Shown: piece after piece, positions 47,167-59,578 of the stretch
Layout: each line of letters begins with the position of its first letter
Position numbering within the stretch: the first letter of the stretch is position 1
Assembly: GCA_011800155.1 (NCBI GenBank)
Contig: CM022378.1
Span: 806,001 to 870,000 of the forward strand
Length of the DNA: 64,000 nt
Direction of reading: 5' to 3'
DNA from: Flammulina velutipes
Lineage: Eukaryota > Basidiomycota > Agaricomycetes > Agaricales > Physalacriaceae
Program-made: the position numbers and the translations under genes
Notes under the pieces: model-generated
Database searches by the model: none
What the model was told of the DNA's origin: nothing
What the model saw: the letters and a program-made list of their open reading frames with translations, nothing else

Positions 47167-50100
47167 AGAAGGGTTATATCAAAGCTTTAATAGATTGTCT
47201 CGATGGTATTTATTATGGAACTGTCCTCGCTTTTACATAAACTGCAATGGAAGGATTCATGGATGCAACGTTCTCCTGAACACCGTGGCGTTGCTCATTG
47301 TCACGTGGAACATATTTGTTCCTGTTTACCGGTCATTAGGCGCAACGCGTCTTTTTGTTCTTTCCTTTCAACCACCATGCCCATCGACGACTATCTTTCC
47401 CGGCCTCATCTGCTCCAGGCCCCTCTCTATTCTTAACTGAGCTTCCTCTTGCTCTTGCACCGTCGCCGAAGCCACAGCATTCCTTCTAACCCGGGAATGT
47501 GATCTAACCCTACGTATCTATGGGTTGCTGTATATCCCTCTTCTGCTTGCGAAACACACTGGTCGGCCGCATTTCGGGTGTAAAAGTGACGCCCAGGACA
47601 GCAAGACGGTGGCTGGATCTTTGTCGCGTTGGATCTTCGGTTGTCCGCACAAGCCTGTCCCCCTCATCCCCAGTGACGCACTCCTGTTACAGTCTCGCGT
47701 GCGCGCCTCCGGAAAGCACCTCATGTGGCCTTTCGTCTCTCCTTCCCACATCCGCACAGAATCTGCATGTGTCACCTCGGGACCCTGATCCATGGGCGCG
47801 CTGGTGAAGTTGGGTCTCGCACAGAAGGACTTTGTTTCTTCACCCTTGACGACTTCCCGGTGCGCTCCTTGGAAAAGGAAGGTGATGCCGGAAACGTGTG
47901 ATTCTCACTCGTGGCGGGTGGACGTCAGGTCGAAGTGCCAGAGAGCGCTGCGGTACACAATGGCTGTCATCGGGAGTGCAGAGGAGATTCCGTACCGACT
48001 TTCTTGTGCACAGATGGACTTCCAAGACCTTCCGGGCTTCATACCGGTCTCTTCACGAGATCCCTCTTGCCATCTCACTTCATCGACGAAGATTCTTCCA
48101 TCATCATAGTCTTCCTCGTCTCTTCCGGTACGATCGTTTCCCAACAAGCCGTCCAACAGGATATTGGCAACCCCGGGTCCTCTGGATCCCTCCCTTCCCT
48201 GGTCTGCTGCTCTTCTGAGTAGTATGATTAGAACCTGGTGGCCTTTACGTGGATTTCCTACGACTGCCAGGGGGCTTATTTGACGCTCTCCGCTTGTCCT
48301 TCTGGGACTCGTGGGGACGTTGACGAGGCTCCGAAGTGCCTTGTGCGCATCGAAATCTACATGGCTGAGCACGGCGGTGCATTACGCAACTCAGAGGCTG
48401 TCTCCGTTAAGGATGGTATATCGAGGATTCATCAGGAAAGTGGTTGTCGGTGGGCTATGTACGTGGTATTGGACGCGTTTCGGTATAGCGCATACTACTA
48501 ATGGTAGAGGGTCGCCCTTCATGTCTTGTCCGTCCCAAACAGGATGGCTAGACCGAGTTTATCGTCGTCTCTTGACTCTTGCATTCGGCTGCTGGCTTGC
48601 TCGTACGGATGTGGCACCTGCGATACAGAAGACGTCTCGTTAAGGTTTGTGTACCGGCCGAATTCCATCTAACTTTGATCAGGTCTTTTGTCGGCTGCGA
48701 AGACGCTGTCTTGGGCTTTCTCATATCCTCCCTGTTTCGTTCTTCCTCGGCATGGCCTGTTTCATTCCCTCATTGGATATCCCAGCGTCGACGATTCCTC
48801 TGAAATTCACAACCTGTCGGTGTTCTCCCGAAACGGGAATGACTAGGTTTCGTCTCTCTTGTTTTCTCTGTTGTAGCCTGTTGTTCTCCCTAGCAATTGT
48901 GGCTCCTACGGGACGCTGCAATAGAGATTTGTTCTCGCGTGCTGGGGAACAGTCCACAGGTTGCTGACGAGGGGCTCGGGGGGTGGGGCTTGGTTGTTCT
49001 GCTGCGGATGGGCTCGTTGGGAGGGTGTGGTGTTTTGGTGGATGAGGCGTTTGGGATGCCGAAGAGGGCGCGGTCGTTGTCCTCGTACAGGAAGACGGGC
49101 GGGGTAGGTGCGGGTTGGTTCGGGGCAGTCGAGTGGCTCATGACGGGGGGTCTAGTCGTCGTTCAGATGCGGTGGACCTTGGTGGGCGTCGGGTCTTGTA
49201 TCGCTTGGGGTGTTCATGGATGATGTATGTGGCGGTCAGTAGTTGGCGGCTGGGAAGTTTCTGGCTGTTTCGGCCGGGGACTTCTTGGCTATGGGGCAGA
49301 TGCGACTTCGAGAGATGGTGTCCCGGGCTCGAAGGAGGGAAGTCTTCGGGACTTTGAGAATGGCCTTCTCGTAATTTTTTGGAACTCTTTGCCTTCGTGG
49401 TAAATTTATCTATGTTATTCCGTTGTGTGAATATCATCGCTTTACTTTGCATTGTCAGATTCGATTTTTCTATACATATCCTTGAGTGTGTCACTGATAC
49501 GATGATAAATCTAACTAAGTGCTAATGGATTCCGGTGTGATCCCGGGCCCTCTAGTGATGAAGGCCGCCTTTGTGCTCACAGCCGTTGGCTACTACTGTG
49601 ACTCCTGCCTCTCATTTGGCTCCTGGTCGGGTTTGGTTAATCCCTGGACCAAGTCTGAACATTTGCGCCACACTAGTGGGATTGAATCAGAGTGGTGGTT
49701 CACCGTACGCCACACATGGTATGGCCGGTTGAATTGTATGACATGCTCAGAGGGGCTGACATAGTGCTCATACAAACGATGGATGCGAGACTCTCCCGGA
49801 TTTGACACAGGCAAGAAAAGTAAATTGGTGTCTGACGGTGACGCTGGAGTTTGGCAAACGGGACTCTCATGTTAGTGCGTTGGATAAACCATGGTTGAGA
49901 ATCTTGAGATGGCTTAGTTTCAGTTCCATGGCTACGCCACGGGTGATTGCTAGTTTGCTAAACATGATTTGGTAGGATTTATACTGCGCAATGCGGACCA
50001 GACCGAAAGTCACTGTGATCTGTTACGTCACGCCGGTGTTACCACGTGAGAAAGTTGCTGCAGTGCCTCCTCGCCTTGTACACTAACGCCCATCTACGTC

Positions 50101-50216
50101 TCCCTTTGAAATCGTTTGAAACGGTGAGTAGCGTGTCTTGCAGCTGCTATACATATCTGCACGTCGCTGTTGCAGTTGTACTAACGAAAATTCGACTTTA
50201 CAGAGTTACTTTGATA
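47167..50216. other. 3-kb stretch without convincing gene
   Basis: Several open frames of 80-155 codons overlap on both strands and none has a known motif. The most coding-like are: plus 47520-47807, beginning MGCCISLFCLRN (a start that would suit myristoylation and palmitoylation); minus 47905-48372 (155 codons, with an acidic EEDYDDG patch); plus 48238-48501; and minus 48890-49141 (PPVFLYEDNDRALFGIPNAS). They do not splice into one protein in my hands. It could be a decayed gene, a long UTR or non-coding transcript, or a fast-evolving orphan. Confidence 0.4.
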
Positions 50217-50849
50217 ATGTTCGTCGCCATTCGCCAGCACACTCGGCCATTAACGTCTGCTTCCTAGGTCTGAACCTTACGACCCATATTTGCCCCGCAA
50301 TGGCTCATCTTCAAACCCCACTGGCCCCGCCCAAGGACAGGGAACTGCGAAGACTGCTGCTATACAAGCACAGATTGACGACACCGTTGGAATTATGCGG
50401 GAGAACATTAGCAAGGTAGCTGAGCGGGGAGAACGTCTAGATTCGTTGCAGGACAAGACAGGTGCGTGCCCTTTTGTGGCTGAGGTGGCTCTTTGTTGAC
50501 CAGGCCTTTTGTTGTTAGACAACCTGGCCGTGTCTGCCCAGGGTTTCCGACGTGGTGCAAACCGGGTTCGGAAGGTGCGTTCGCTATTTACTCTGCATTC
50601 TATTTGACACTGACAAACTTCTCCAGAATATGTGGTACGTTTCCTTATCTATTGGTGTCGCCATATTGTATTCAAGACATTTCTTTTTCTTCTCCTTAGG
50701 TGGAAAGACATGAAGGTATGTGCACTGAGCCCATGTCGTTGACTGCGACCTCACTGACACGCGTCTAGATGCGAATCATCATTGGTGTTGCCATCGCCGT
50801 GATTATTGTTATTATCGTCGTTTCTATCGTTAAGGCGACACAGAAATGA
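50217..50849 (+). CDS. SNC1: v-SNARE synaptobrevin (Snc1/VAMP)
   Basis: Six exons give 118 residues. The start codon is split: AT at 50217-50218, then a 49-base GT-AG intron, then G at 50268. This restores [15 protein letters not shown], the expected Snc start; the body frame has no other upstream ATG. The remaining exons are 50268-50461, 50519-50574, 50627-50634 (8 bases), 50700-50715 (16 bases) and 50769-50849. The SNARE motif is [20 protein letters not shown], then [15 protein letters not shown] with the central Arg. WWKDMKMR precedes the C-terminal anchor [19 protein letters not shown]. It mediates exocytic and endosomal vesicle fusion. Confidence 0.9.
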
Positions 50850-51033
50850 GTGCGCTACCTTTTCTTCTACTGTATACTGTCCGGATGTATCTAAGCGCAT
50901 AGTATCACTCTTGTCTCGGTGCCAGGATTCACTATGCACGCACGTAGGACGTAGTTTGCTTTCGGACTGTTCCTTTCTATGCTATGTATTCCTTTCAGCC
51001 ACGGATACCCGTAAAATTCAGTGAAATAAATTG

Positions 51034-54000
51034 TCATTGCCGTATGACACCATTTCTCCGCCAGTAGTTCAGCCATGTCTCGATATCTTTTGGTCCAAGC
51101 TGTGCGATATCCCCTCTGCTTGGAGCGGCCACGGCAGCCCGACTACAGTCTGCTGACGTGAACCCAAATGCCTCACCGAAATCCGCGCTTGGACTATGGG
51201 GGCGATACGCTGCGCGGCAAAAGTCGACCAGCACCATACACGCCACACTGTCTGAGCCCCTTGATCGATGAGCTGCGTCCACCGCCATCAGCCACTCCGA
51301 ATATGGTACCAGTGGAAGCTGAAGATTATCCGCAATGGCTCCAAAGATATCCGCAGCACGAATTGGACGTGGGTTCGTCAGATGTATGAATGGTTCCTTG
51401 GTGTGGCGCAGCTCAAGTATAACCTTGGCCGCATCATGCACCGCAACCCACGATAAAACCTCGAAAGAGATGAGATATGTGAATATTGATGAGAACTGTA
51501 GGAACGTACTCCGGGAGGATTGGGCACACAACCCACGATGTGCGCTCCGCGGATGATGCTTGGGAACCATTCTCTAGGGTTCCATGCCCCGTTTGGCCCG
51601 CCAGAAAGCTGAGGAAGTCGGATAGTAGATGTTCTTAGGCCAGAGACTTCTGCTGCTTTGACAAGGAGCATCTCAGTGACCCATTTGGACTCTGTATATC
51701 CCAATCCTAACGCGGTTGACGGACGCTCGATAGGTGCTTCCTTGGCGATATGACCAGTAGGCACATCTAGCGTGTTCAATCAGATGTGTCACCCACGAGG
51801 TCGGAGGAGATGAACTTACTCGAGAATATGCTCAATGAGCTGATGAGCATAAGTTGGGGAGAAAACCTTGCAGACAATGCAAAGTCTACCAGTCTCCGTG
51901 TTCCCGCGACCAAAGGCTCCAGTGAAGGCAAAGTGGTAATCAAATCCGTTGGCCACGCTGTCAACGACATGAAACTTCTCATCTTCTCTTGCCAAAAGAA
52001 CATACCAGTATGAATGATGCAGGTAACCTCCCTACGCATCATCTCGTATACATCCTCCTCTTCCAGGCCAAAGTATTCCATGCCGAGGTCAGCCTCGAGC
52101 AATTGCAATTTGTCTGAGTTCAGCACCGAATAATCGAGGTCACGCTCTTTGAACGCGGAGGCCTGGCGGATGTACACCGACCGTAAGCCTTTGATGTCCG
52201 TTCTGTTCAACGCATAGACACGGTCTATAGAGGGATCGGTAATCAGATCGGCGAGCAGATAACATCCTAGAGAACCCGTAGAGCCGGTCAGCAGCACTAC
52301 CTCTTTCCGGTTTTCCGTATGGTTTCGGATAGATGGAGGAGGGAGGTTGGCGGTGTACTTCTTGAGCATTGCCTCCATTTCTGACACACGCCCAGATGCC
52401 GTAGATAACGAGACAGCCGTCTGACCATGCGCCATGACCTGCGAAATGTAAAAACACAACTTTTGTATCGTTGGGTTCTTGTACACGATGTTTGAGGGGA
52501 TATTTCTCGTTGATATCCTGAGATTGTGGTGTAGGACGTTGCAGATCCCATTTCGAATCCAAAGAGCCTGTATGCTGAGAAGCGTGAGATAACGTAGATG
52601 TCAAGTAAAGAAAGCTACCTATCGCATCCTGCTTGGAAGAGGTCATCGTCATCACCAACACGACAGGGGAAGTACTTCTCAACCGCCAATCGAGCTAGTT
52701 GCAGAGCATCAATATGCTGCGGTACTCCGCGTAGGACCGCCCCGTCAACTGGGGTGGTGGGAGAGCTGGCGTTGGCGGACCGATACAGTTGGTCTATAGC
52801 GTGTTCATAGTCCGACAGGACGTTCTCCCGCTCCACGGTCATTTTCGCCGTTAGCTTAAACGGACGCGCGGGGTCCGCGACGAGTACCATGTCTCTTGCT
52901 ATACGGGAGTACCAAGGGCAAGTCTTATTTGATTCCTCAACCGCAGTCCTACTGGAAAGTAAGACGCGCTGCTTGCTTGGCGGAAACTAAACTCACCAAA
53001 TACTGTCCATGAGATGTTCGCGAAGGTGAGGTTTGTCGAATTCAACTGTAAATTCCGCCACGCATTCAATAATGACGCCTGCAAAAAGCCGCCCTTTGCC
53101 GAATACGAGGCATTGATTGATCATGGAGTGGCGGGATATTGTTTCCTCTAGAGCGAGCGGTAGGTTATCGTCATTAATGGCCGGAGACCATGCATACCTA
53201 TGGGGTGCGGATTCGTCTAGTTATCATTGAGTATCGAATGTAGACTTGTGTGTAACTTCTTACGAACCTTTTGCCCATTCGAATGCAGAATCAGATCGTC
53301 TGTCCTTCCCAGGACCTTCCAGAGGGACGGATTAGATGGATGTGGCATTATGAGGTCGTTCGTGTCGTAGTATTTCACGCCATTCGACTCTGCGTTGGTT
53401 ATACTCGGAGTATGAGTATCGCATTCCTGATAAGGACCATCAGCCAAAACTATCAATGAGACCGTCCTATATGCACTGACCGTAAATAAGAGGTGGTACA
53501 CATTTCCGGCTTGGGGTATCAATTTCGGTTTACAATCCGAGGAAAACTGCGGCCATTTAACAAGCATCAGGAAGACACGAAATACGCACCATAAAATAAC
53601 TCCAACATGCGCTGTCCAGTGAGGCTTTATATCATGTTCGTCAGACGTGCTAACCATCGAGAGGATGACTCACAAGGAATGAATACAGTTGGGCAACCAA
53701 TCTCTATCCTACAAAAGAGTTTTAAAAATGAGTAGCACTCAGAGGAACGACCAAGATACCCACGATCCATATAACATAATCAATCGTACCCCCACGTTCG
53801 TCAAAAGATTACCCGTCGCCTCTCGAAGAGGTGCGCCACCAAAGGCCTACGAGGGTAAGTACGTGGTAGCATACTAAAGATTAGAATGCAATGATACTCA
53901 CAACAAATGCAATCTGTTTCAACCCATCGATACCCTGCTGTGTTGCTGCCCATCCCTTTTCTCCTCATCAGCCCAAGCTATGACTTTATCTATGGGACCA

Positions 54001-55189
54001 GGCCTCACCTCCAACAAGCTGGGAACACAAAACATGATCGAGCAGTTCGCTTCGACTGCTGCTCTCAACACAGCCTCGGGATCAGGTACAGGGACCCACG
54101 TCTTTGGTGAGAACCCAGAAAGTGACATGCCCGTGCAAATCTGTGATTAAGATTAAATTTAGCATCCCAGAAAGATATATTGTCGTTTTACCGCCCAAAC
54201 TATCGCAGATAGACCCAAGCCATCTGTTGTCAAACGTGAGTACGCGAAAGTAGTCTAGGTGGACAATGCATCTGACGCCACACTCACGTGTCATCGTGAG
54301 AGAATGAATCGACATTGTATGTTTACAGAGATCAATCTCTCCATAATCTAGGTTGCAGTGATTAGACACTGTTTGTTTTCTATCGACCTCCGACCTACAT
54401 GGATGTTTTCCCCACTGCAGAAGAGCCTTGTGTGTGACTCTGGTGACCTTTGGGAAGGCAGCGGTCGTTCCTGCATATGAACAGACGTCAGTATCATACT
54501 GTATGGGCGGGCACTTTGAAACTCGCCTGATGAGTGTACTATGAGGGCAAGATCTGCAGGGCGCGGATGAATGACAGGTAGTGGCGGCGGGGTTGGGGGC
54601 TCAAACTGCGAGTCAATGTCACCGTAGAGGAACTCGAAGGATGGCAGGTTGAAAGCCGTTATGTGGTCGCCAACAACGCTGCCGAGGGCTGGGGACGCGA
54701 GGGCAGAGACAGCGAGCTGCCGGCTCTGCGAGTCATGTCCTACGACGAGATGTTTGGCCCGGGTTTGAAGGAGAAGATGTGCGACACCGGCAGGAGAGTG
54801 GCGTGTGGATATAGGGAACGCGTGGTGACCAGCGCGAAGGATGCCCAGGAGGAGAGTGGTATAGGTGAGGTGATCTGATTCATATTTTGTCAAGAATAGT
54901 TTGATTACTAATTTGAATTCTCACCTGCGTTTGCAAGGATGGGTACTACTGTCGTAGGATGCGAGCCTACCTGTTGCAGTATTGCCGATGCCGCTGCGTT
55001 AATGGCGCGGGAAAGGCGCGACCAAGTGACAACTCTCCGTGTATGGTCCTCGTAGAATCCGAAAGCTGGGTGGTTCGGGCTGTTTAGACCGTTATAATCA
55101 CAGAGCTCAGGTATGGAGAGAGTGCCGTCGATAGGTGGTGGCGAGAAAGTGAGGCTATCTAGGCCTTGGTGTGACACAACGGTGTCCAT
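51034..55189 (-). CDS. Adenylate-forming reductase (NRPS-like A-T-R)
   Basis: About 20 exons. The adenylation domain shows HSSG.TTAFPKVTR (A3), HTMSIHSL, AFGGAPLRE, LYGSIEIGC (A5, with Ile where Thr is usual) and KVLGRTDDLILHSNGQK (A8). The carrier domain has the phosphopantetheine serine in AGCDSIQALWIRNG, split by an intron near 52610. The reductase domain has VVLLTGSTGSLGCYLLADL, IIHTAWPTDL and the catalytic YTESK. The order equals that of alpha-aminoadipate reductase-like and mushroom acid reductases, which reduce aryl or fatty acids to aldehydes; the substrate is unknown. Two joins are uncertain: near 53935-54010 and near 51480-51570, where the family-like frame does not splice cleanly. 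One intron (from 54526) uses a GC donor. Confidence 0.85.
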
Positions 55190-55749
55190 CGAGGCAGAAA
55201 TAGAGGGGAAGACAGAAGAATAACTTCCAGGTGGAAATCAGGTGTATATATAAGAAGAGCGGCGCGCCCATAACTGCGTGCACACGAAAAGCTGTAGAAC
55301 AGGTGAATCCAGGAACGCCTGCGAATCGGGTAGGACGTTGAACATGAGAAAATGTTCGTCTCCCTTTGCCGACCGAATCGGTGATCGGGAACGCCGCGAG
55401 GTTATGGTTCTAAAAGCTGCTGGTGGCTTGAGAAAGAGCGCCCGTCTAAGAATCTGTCCGATCTGCCGCTTCCATTCAACAACAGAGAGCGCTCGTTTAC
55501 CTCCCCGGTTATGGGATCCGTATAGGCCGAATAGACGTGTAAACGGATAACTAGAAGAAAGGTCTGAGTCATACCGAGCGTTCTAGCACCACCAGGTCAT
55601 TGACTCTACGAGATAGCAATCACATAGATAGATCGTTCGTTCAATGACATAGCATGGTGATGGCATACACTGCATGGAGGCAGGAAGGGAGTAGATAGGT
55701 GGCAGAACCATACAACGACATACAGTGCGAGAAGGATATCTCAAACCCT
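55190..55749. other. Spacer: reductase promoter and eL24 3' flank
   Basis: No gene seen. No other biosynthetic genes flank the reductase within the window. Confidence 0.4.
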
Positions 55750-56375
55750 TTACCGTCCACCCTTGCCGCCCTTCATCTGCTGCTTCGATACTTTGGGGCC
55801 CGAGGCACCTGTGGAACGAGCGGCAGTCTACCAGTATTCATTAGCAATAATGGCATTAATATGCAATTTTTCACATACCTTGGGCTTCTTGGCCTCCTTC
55901 TCCTTCTTCTCAGTCTTAGCCTTGGTGATGGCAGAGGCGCGTGCCTGTGCTCGTGCGGCAGTGGTTTGGTTACGCTTAGCAGCGATGGTTGCGATGTCTG
56001 CACCGACAATGCCACGCTGGTGCTTCACGGTCTTACGGGACCTCTTCTTGGCGACTTCCTCCGTTACACCCTTCTTGTGCATGCGACGGTACACCTGCGT
56101 CCATGCGATCTTGCGGGGATTCTTGCGTTGTAGGAAAAGCGAAGCATTTTTTGACGAGGCGAAGCGGAAGACCTAAGTATGCAATGTATTATATGAGTTA
56201 CTATAGAAAGGGATGGAACGCGTAGATACGCACTTTGCTGTCGCCGCGGACGAAAAGCTTGCCCTTGGAGGGGTAGATACGGTAGCCGGAGAAAGAATCA
56301 ATCTCGACCTTCTACACTCGCGAAACAACGATGTTAGCAGCCCATCTGATACACAGAACGTTACAAACGCACCAT
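55750..56375 (-). CDS. RPL24: Ribosomal protein eL24
   Basis: Four exons (56375-56373, 56311-56234, 56172-55879, 55827-55750) give 150 residues. Exon 1 is the bare ATG followed at once by a GTGCGT donor. Exon 2 encodes KVEIDSFSGYRIYPSKGKLF. The body continues VFRFASSKNASLFLQRKNPR, then KIAWTQVYRRMHKKGVTEE and a basic helix (RSRKTVKHQRGIVGADIATI). The end is KQQMKGGKGGR. It bridges the 60S and 40S subunits. The bare-ATG first exon repeats the arrangement of eL31 in this window. Confidence 0.95.
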
Positions 56376-57057
56376 CTATATCGTAGAAAGGCAAGGAAGG
56401 GAAATAAGTCAGCATCCGATGTAAAACGATATCTTTGCCATCCGCTCCATCCAAGCCGCATCCTATGCATCCAACGCAGGAATCCATCCGTTCGTCATCG
56501 TGCCGGTACAGTTGGAAAGCCAGACGTCCGTAGAATCCATTCGACGAGTAGATGGGCAGCAGGACGTGAAATGACGCTCACCTTGATGGAATTTTAGTCG
56601 TTGGGTCGTCGGGCGCAAAATGTGTCGCCTTGAGCTGTGCTGACGATATCCGGCAAACTCCGGAAACGTGGGAAACTGATGACTTTTCCGGGCCGTCAAT
56701 TAATGTGGCGCAGGGAAACACTGATATATTTCAGTAACTTTCGGGAGAGCCTGGGGGACGATAACAATCAAGTCAATGACTGGTGCGTTCCAAGACCTGA
56801 GCGCTGAATATTGATACCATGGAGATTGACTGACACTTGACGCGAGGTTCGAGCGCTCGTTGAGATCATAGATGAATTCAGTCGGGATCCAAGGGCGATT
56901 CACTGATAAGGTGTTGAAAGATCCAATCATGGAGAAGCAAGACCGAGGATATGGAGTAACAAATGTTCGGTCAAAAGAAGAATGAATACATGCGACGGAG
57001 AATAAAGTATAAGAAAAATGTCCATGTATGTCCGTGTTCTGAAAGCAATCAAAGCCT
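56376..57057. other. Spacer: eL24 promoter and GNA1 3' flank
   Basis: About 680 bases. An open frame on the minus strand (56700 to about 57200) overlaps GNA1 out of frame and shows no motif; I do not call it. Confidence 0.4.
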
Positions 57058-57797
57058 CTAAAGCCTTGGGGTACTAGGTTGGGGCGCTGGCGCGTACTTT
57101 GCCTAGAAGGAAAACCCCGTTGAGATACAAACCAAATTGAATCAAGAACTTTGAGAACGCACCATTTCATTCTCCTTCTTCGCGAAACCACACTTCTCAT
57201 AGAAAGCTATAGATGTCATCTATCAGAAAACACGCGTCGGACGAACGGTAACAGTACGCACGTATGTTGGAATCGCTGCAGTTCAAAATGGTCTTGTAGC
57301 AACCACAGCCCTCGCTGATACTAGTGAGTGCTTGTATGATCCTGAGTCCTAGCTTCTTGCCCTGTTGGCTCTTGTCCACGGCGATGTCCTCAATATGGCC
57401 GACGCTCCCCAAGCCACGTAAGAACTTGCGCTCAATGAATACGTTGCCAACGCCGACAATCTTGTCCGACGCCTTGTCGACTATGACGATGGGGAAGTAC
57501 GTCTGGGGCGCTGAGCGCATGGCGTGAAATTGGGAGACCCATGCGACTTCGCCGGGGTCGGTAACGACCGTCAAGACAGATAGGACGGCGAGATGGCCAC
57601 GGTGGTAGTCGGTAGAAGCTAAAGGGCGTATCTGCAGACGGACAGTGATGAGCACATGATGAAGCCAAGGAATGACAACGCACATGTAGGTCCTCGTGCA
57701 GATCTTTCTTGACCTCAGAAGACACGAGGCCAGGCTGGAAGAACAGGTCCAATGACGCGTCCGGGGTGAATTTGGAGGTGTTCAAGGATAACGACAT
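57058..57797 (-). CDS. GNA1: Glucosamine-6-phosphate N-acetyltransferase
   Basis: Four exons (57797-57684, 57631-57262, 57206-57163, 57102-57058) give 190 residues. The GNAT fold is clear: IRPLASTDYHRGHLAVLSVL, FPIVIVDKASDKIVGVGN, VFIERKFLRGLGSVGHIEDI, the acetyl-CoA loop SQQGKKLGLRI, CGCYKTILNCSDSNI, then PFYEKCGF. These are specific to GNA1, which makes GlcNAc-6-phosphate for chitin, N-glycans and GPI anchors. The N-terminal 30 residues (SKFTPDASLDLFFQPGLVSS) are also seen in fungal homologues. The tail after KKENEM is short and Pro-rich. Confidence 0.94.
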
Positions 57798-58008
57798 TTA
57801 AAGAGAGTTAAGAAGGAGAATAATGAAGTGGTTGGAGAAAGGGATAGCGGGAATGGTTGTCGTCAAGAGTGGAGATAAAGGTTCGGGCGCACAGCCACCG
57901 AACCTATTCACCGCCTCAGACTGTAATTGGATTGCCGGCGGTCCGAAACCTATCCCCTGACGTCGACGTCTTGCCCGTAAATTTCAAGGAGTTGAAGTCG
58001 ATCTTTCA

Positions 58009-59578
58009 ATGCGTTTGCACTTGAACGAGATAATCGAATATGGAGGATTTGGTAGGGAATTTTCCTGTGAAAATATCCTCTCCATGACAATATTCAATAG
58101 GTCGAGTCTACTTGGCTAAAGTCATCAGCCCCTCCGATCCCAAAGTCGTCGCAGTAAAAAAACAGCATATCACCCGCCATGTGAGAAATTCAATGACTAG
58201 ACACGAAGCTGCAGCCTTCCTGTTGCTCAAAGGTAGATTATTTCCTTGAAGTATATACGCCGTGTGAATTCTGACCTTTTCAAGGTCATCCTAGCACTCC
58301 TGAAGTATACGCTTGGGGAAGATCTCAGTACTGGGAGTATCTTGCCCTCCAACTGCTCGGCGACACCGTCGCGAATGAGGTAGCATTAGACCGATTAGAA
58401 CGTGCTACTTCCACTTCGGTCGAAGTCGCCCCACCGCCAGCTCTTACCATGCGCAACCTAGTCGCCATCGTCGTACAAATGGTTCGTTTCATCGTAATGC
58501 AATCCTGCCACTCACTAATCTGGGCTTCTAGCTCGACGCTCTTGAGCACGTTCATTCACGCGACATCATCCACTGCGATATCAAGCCTGGCAATTTTCTA
58601 TTCGGAATTGGTCCTAACGCTGGACGCATATATCTTGTCGACTACGGCCTTTCCAGGTATTACCGGGACCCGGTGACCAAAGAGCACGTCGTGGACAAGC
58701 CCATGCGCGATTTCCTCGGGACGACATGCTACTCGAGCATCAAAATTCATTTCCTCCATAGTATGTATTCGTTACCCTCGTGCCGGGTCTTTTATCGATG
58801 TCATCTTGCAGGTCCATCCCGCCGCGACGACTTGGAATCCCTCTCCTATACAATCATCAGACTTCTCCGCGGGGACGTTCCTTGGCATGAAATATATGCA
58901 AGTCAGGAAGCCTGTACCGTCAAACAGAAATGGTCAGGATCAGATCTCTGTACCGGATACCCTACGGTTTTTGGCGATTTCGTCGAGTACACACGCAGTC
59001 TCGAATTCTATCAAACGCCCGACTACGCGCACTGGAAGGATGCTTTTCTCGAGGTCGTTCCCGAACTGCGACGTGATGCATGCGAGTACGATGCCTCGGA
59101 CACTAGCCAACCTCTTGTTGGCAAATCTCTCTCGTCAACGCCGAACCCGACATCATCCTCTTTCCCTCTTGCGCCTCCATCGAAGTCACAATACAGCGAC
59201 GATTCGCTTCCATCGTCGGATGACCACTGGGCGCCAACTTCCACTTGGCCGGGTCACGTGCAGATCAAGGACGAGGACGTCTTCAAGGACGAGGCGCGAC
59301 TTGTCAGTGAAGGTGTGGAGCACATCTCCGAACCACCTAGCATGGATTGCCCTTCTTTATTCACCTGGCGCATTCCCGAGACCATGGAAACGTTTGACAT
59401 CGGTAGCCCGCCTCTCTCCGACAGTAGCGAGGACTCCCTTCCGAAATCGTTGGATGATGGCCTTCCACAGGCTCATTTCACGTTGCCGGATGAAACCTCC
59501 GAGTCAAAGGTTTACCAGTGGACCATCCAGGTGGACCGTGATACAGAAATGTTGAGTGGCGACGTCCTGGTAGTTTGA
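58009..59578 (+). CDS. CK1-like protein kinase, tandem copy 1
   Basis: Five exons (58009-58051, 58101-58232, 58285-58481, 58532-58760, 58812-59578) give 455 residues. The small lobe is YGGFGRVYLAK with the lysine in VVAVKKQ. The catalytic loop is HCDIKPGNFLFG (HRD with Arg to Cys, catalytic Asp, Lys and Asn kept). DFG is DYG, followed by LSRYYRDPVT. RRDDLESLSYTIIRLLRGDV is the CK1 signature helix. A 215-residue tail contains YDASDTS, SLSSTPNP and GVEHISEPPSMD, conserved in the other copies. The activation segment is shorter than in CK1. Activity is plausible; targets are unknown. Confidence 0.85.

Noticed and set aside
51034..55189. Full biosynthetic gene cluster around the reductase
   Set aside because: Neighbours are SNC1, eL24 and GNA1, all housekeeping; no oxidase, transporter or cluster regulator is visible nearby.
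56700..57200. 166-codon minus-strand frame 3' of GNA1
   Set aside because: It overlaps the last exons of GNA1 in another frame, lacks a plausible start and has no recognisable domain.
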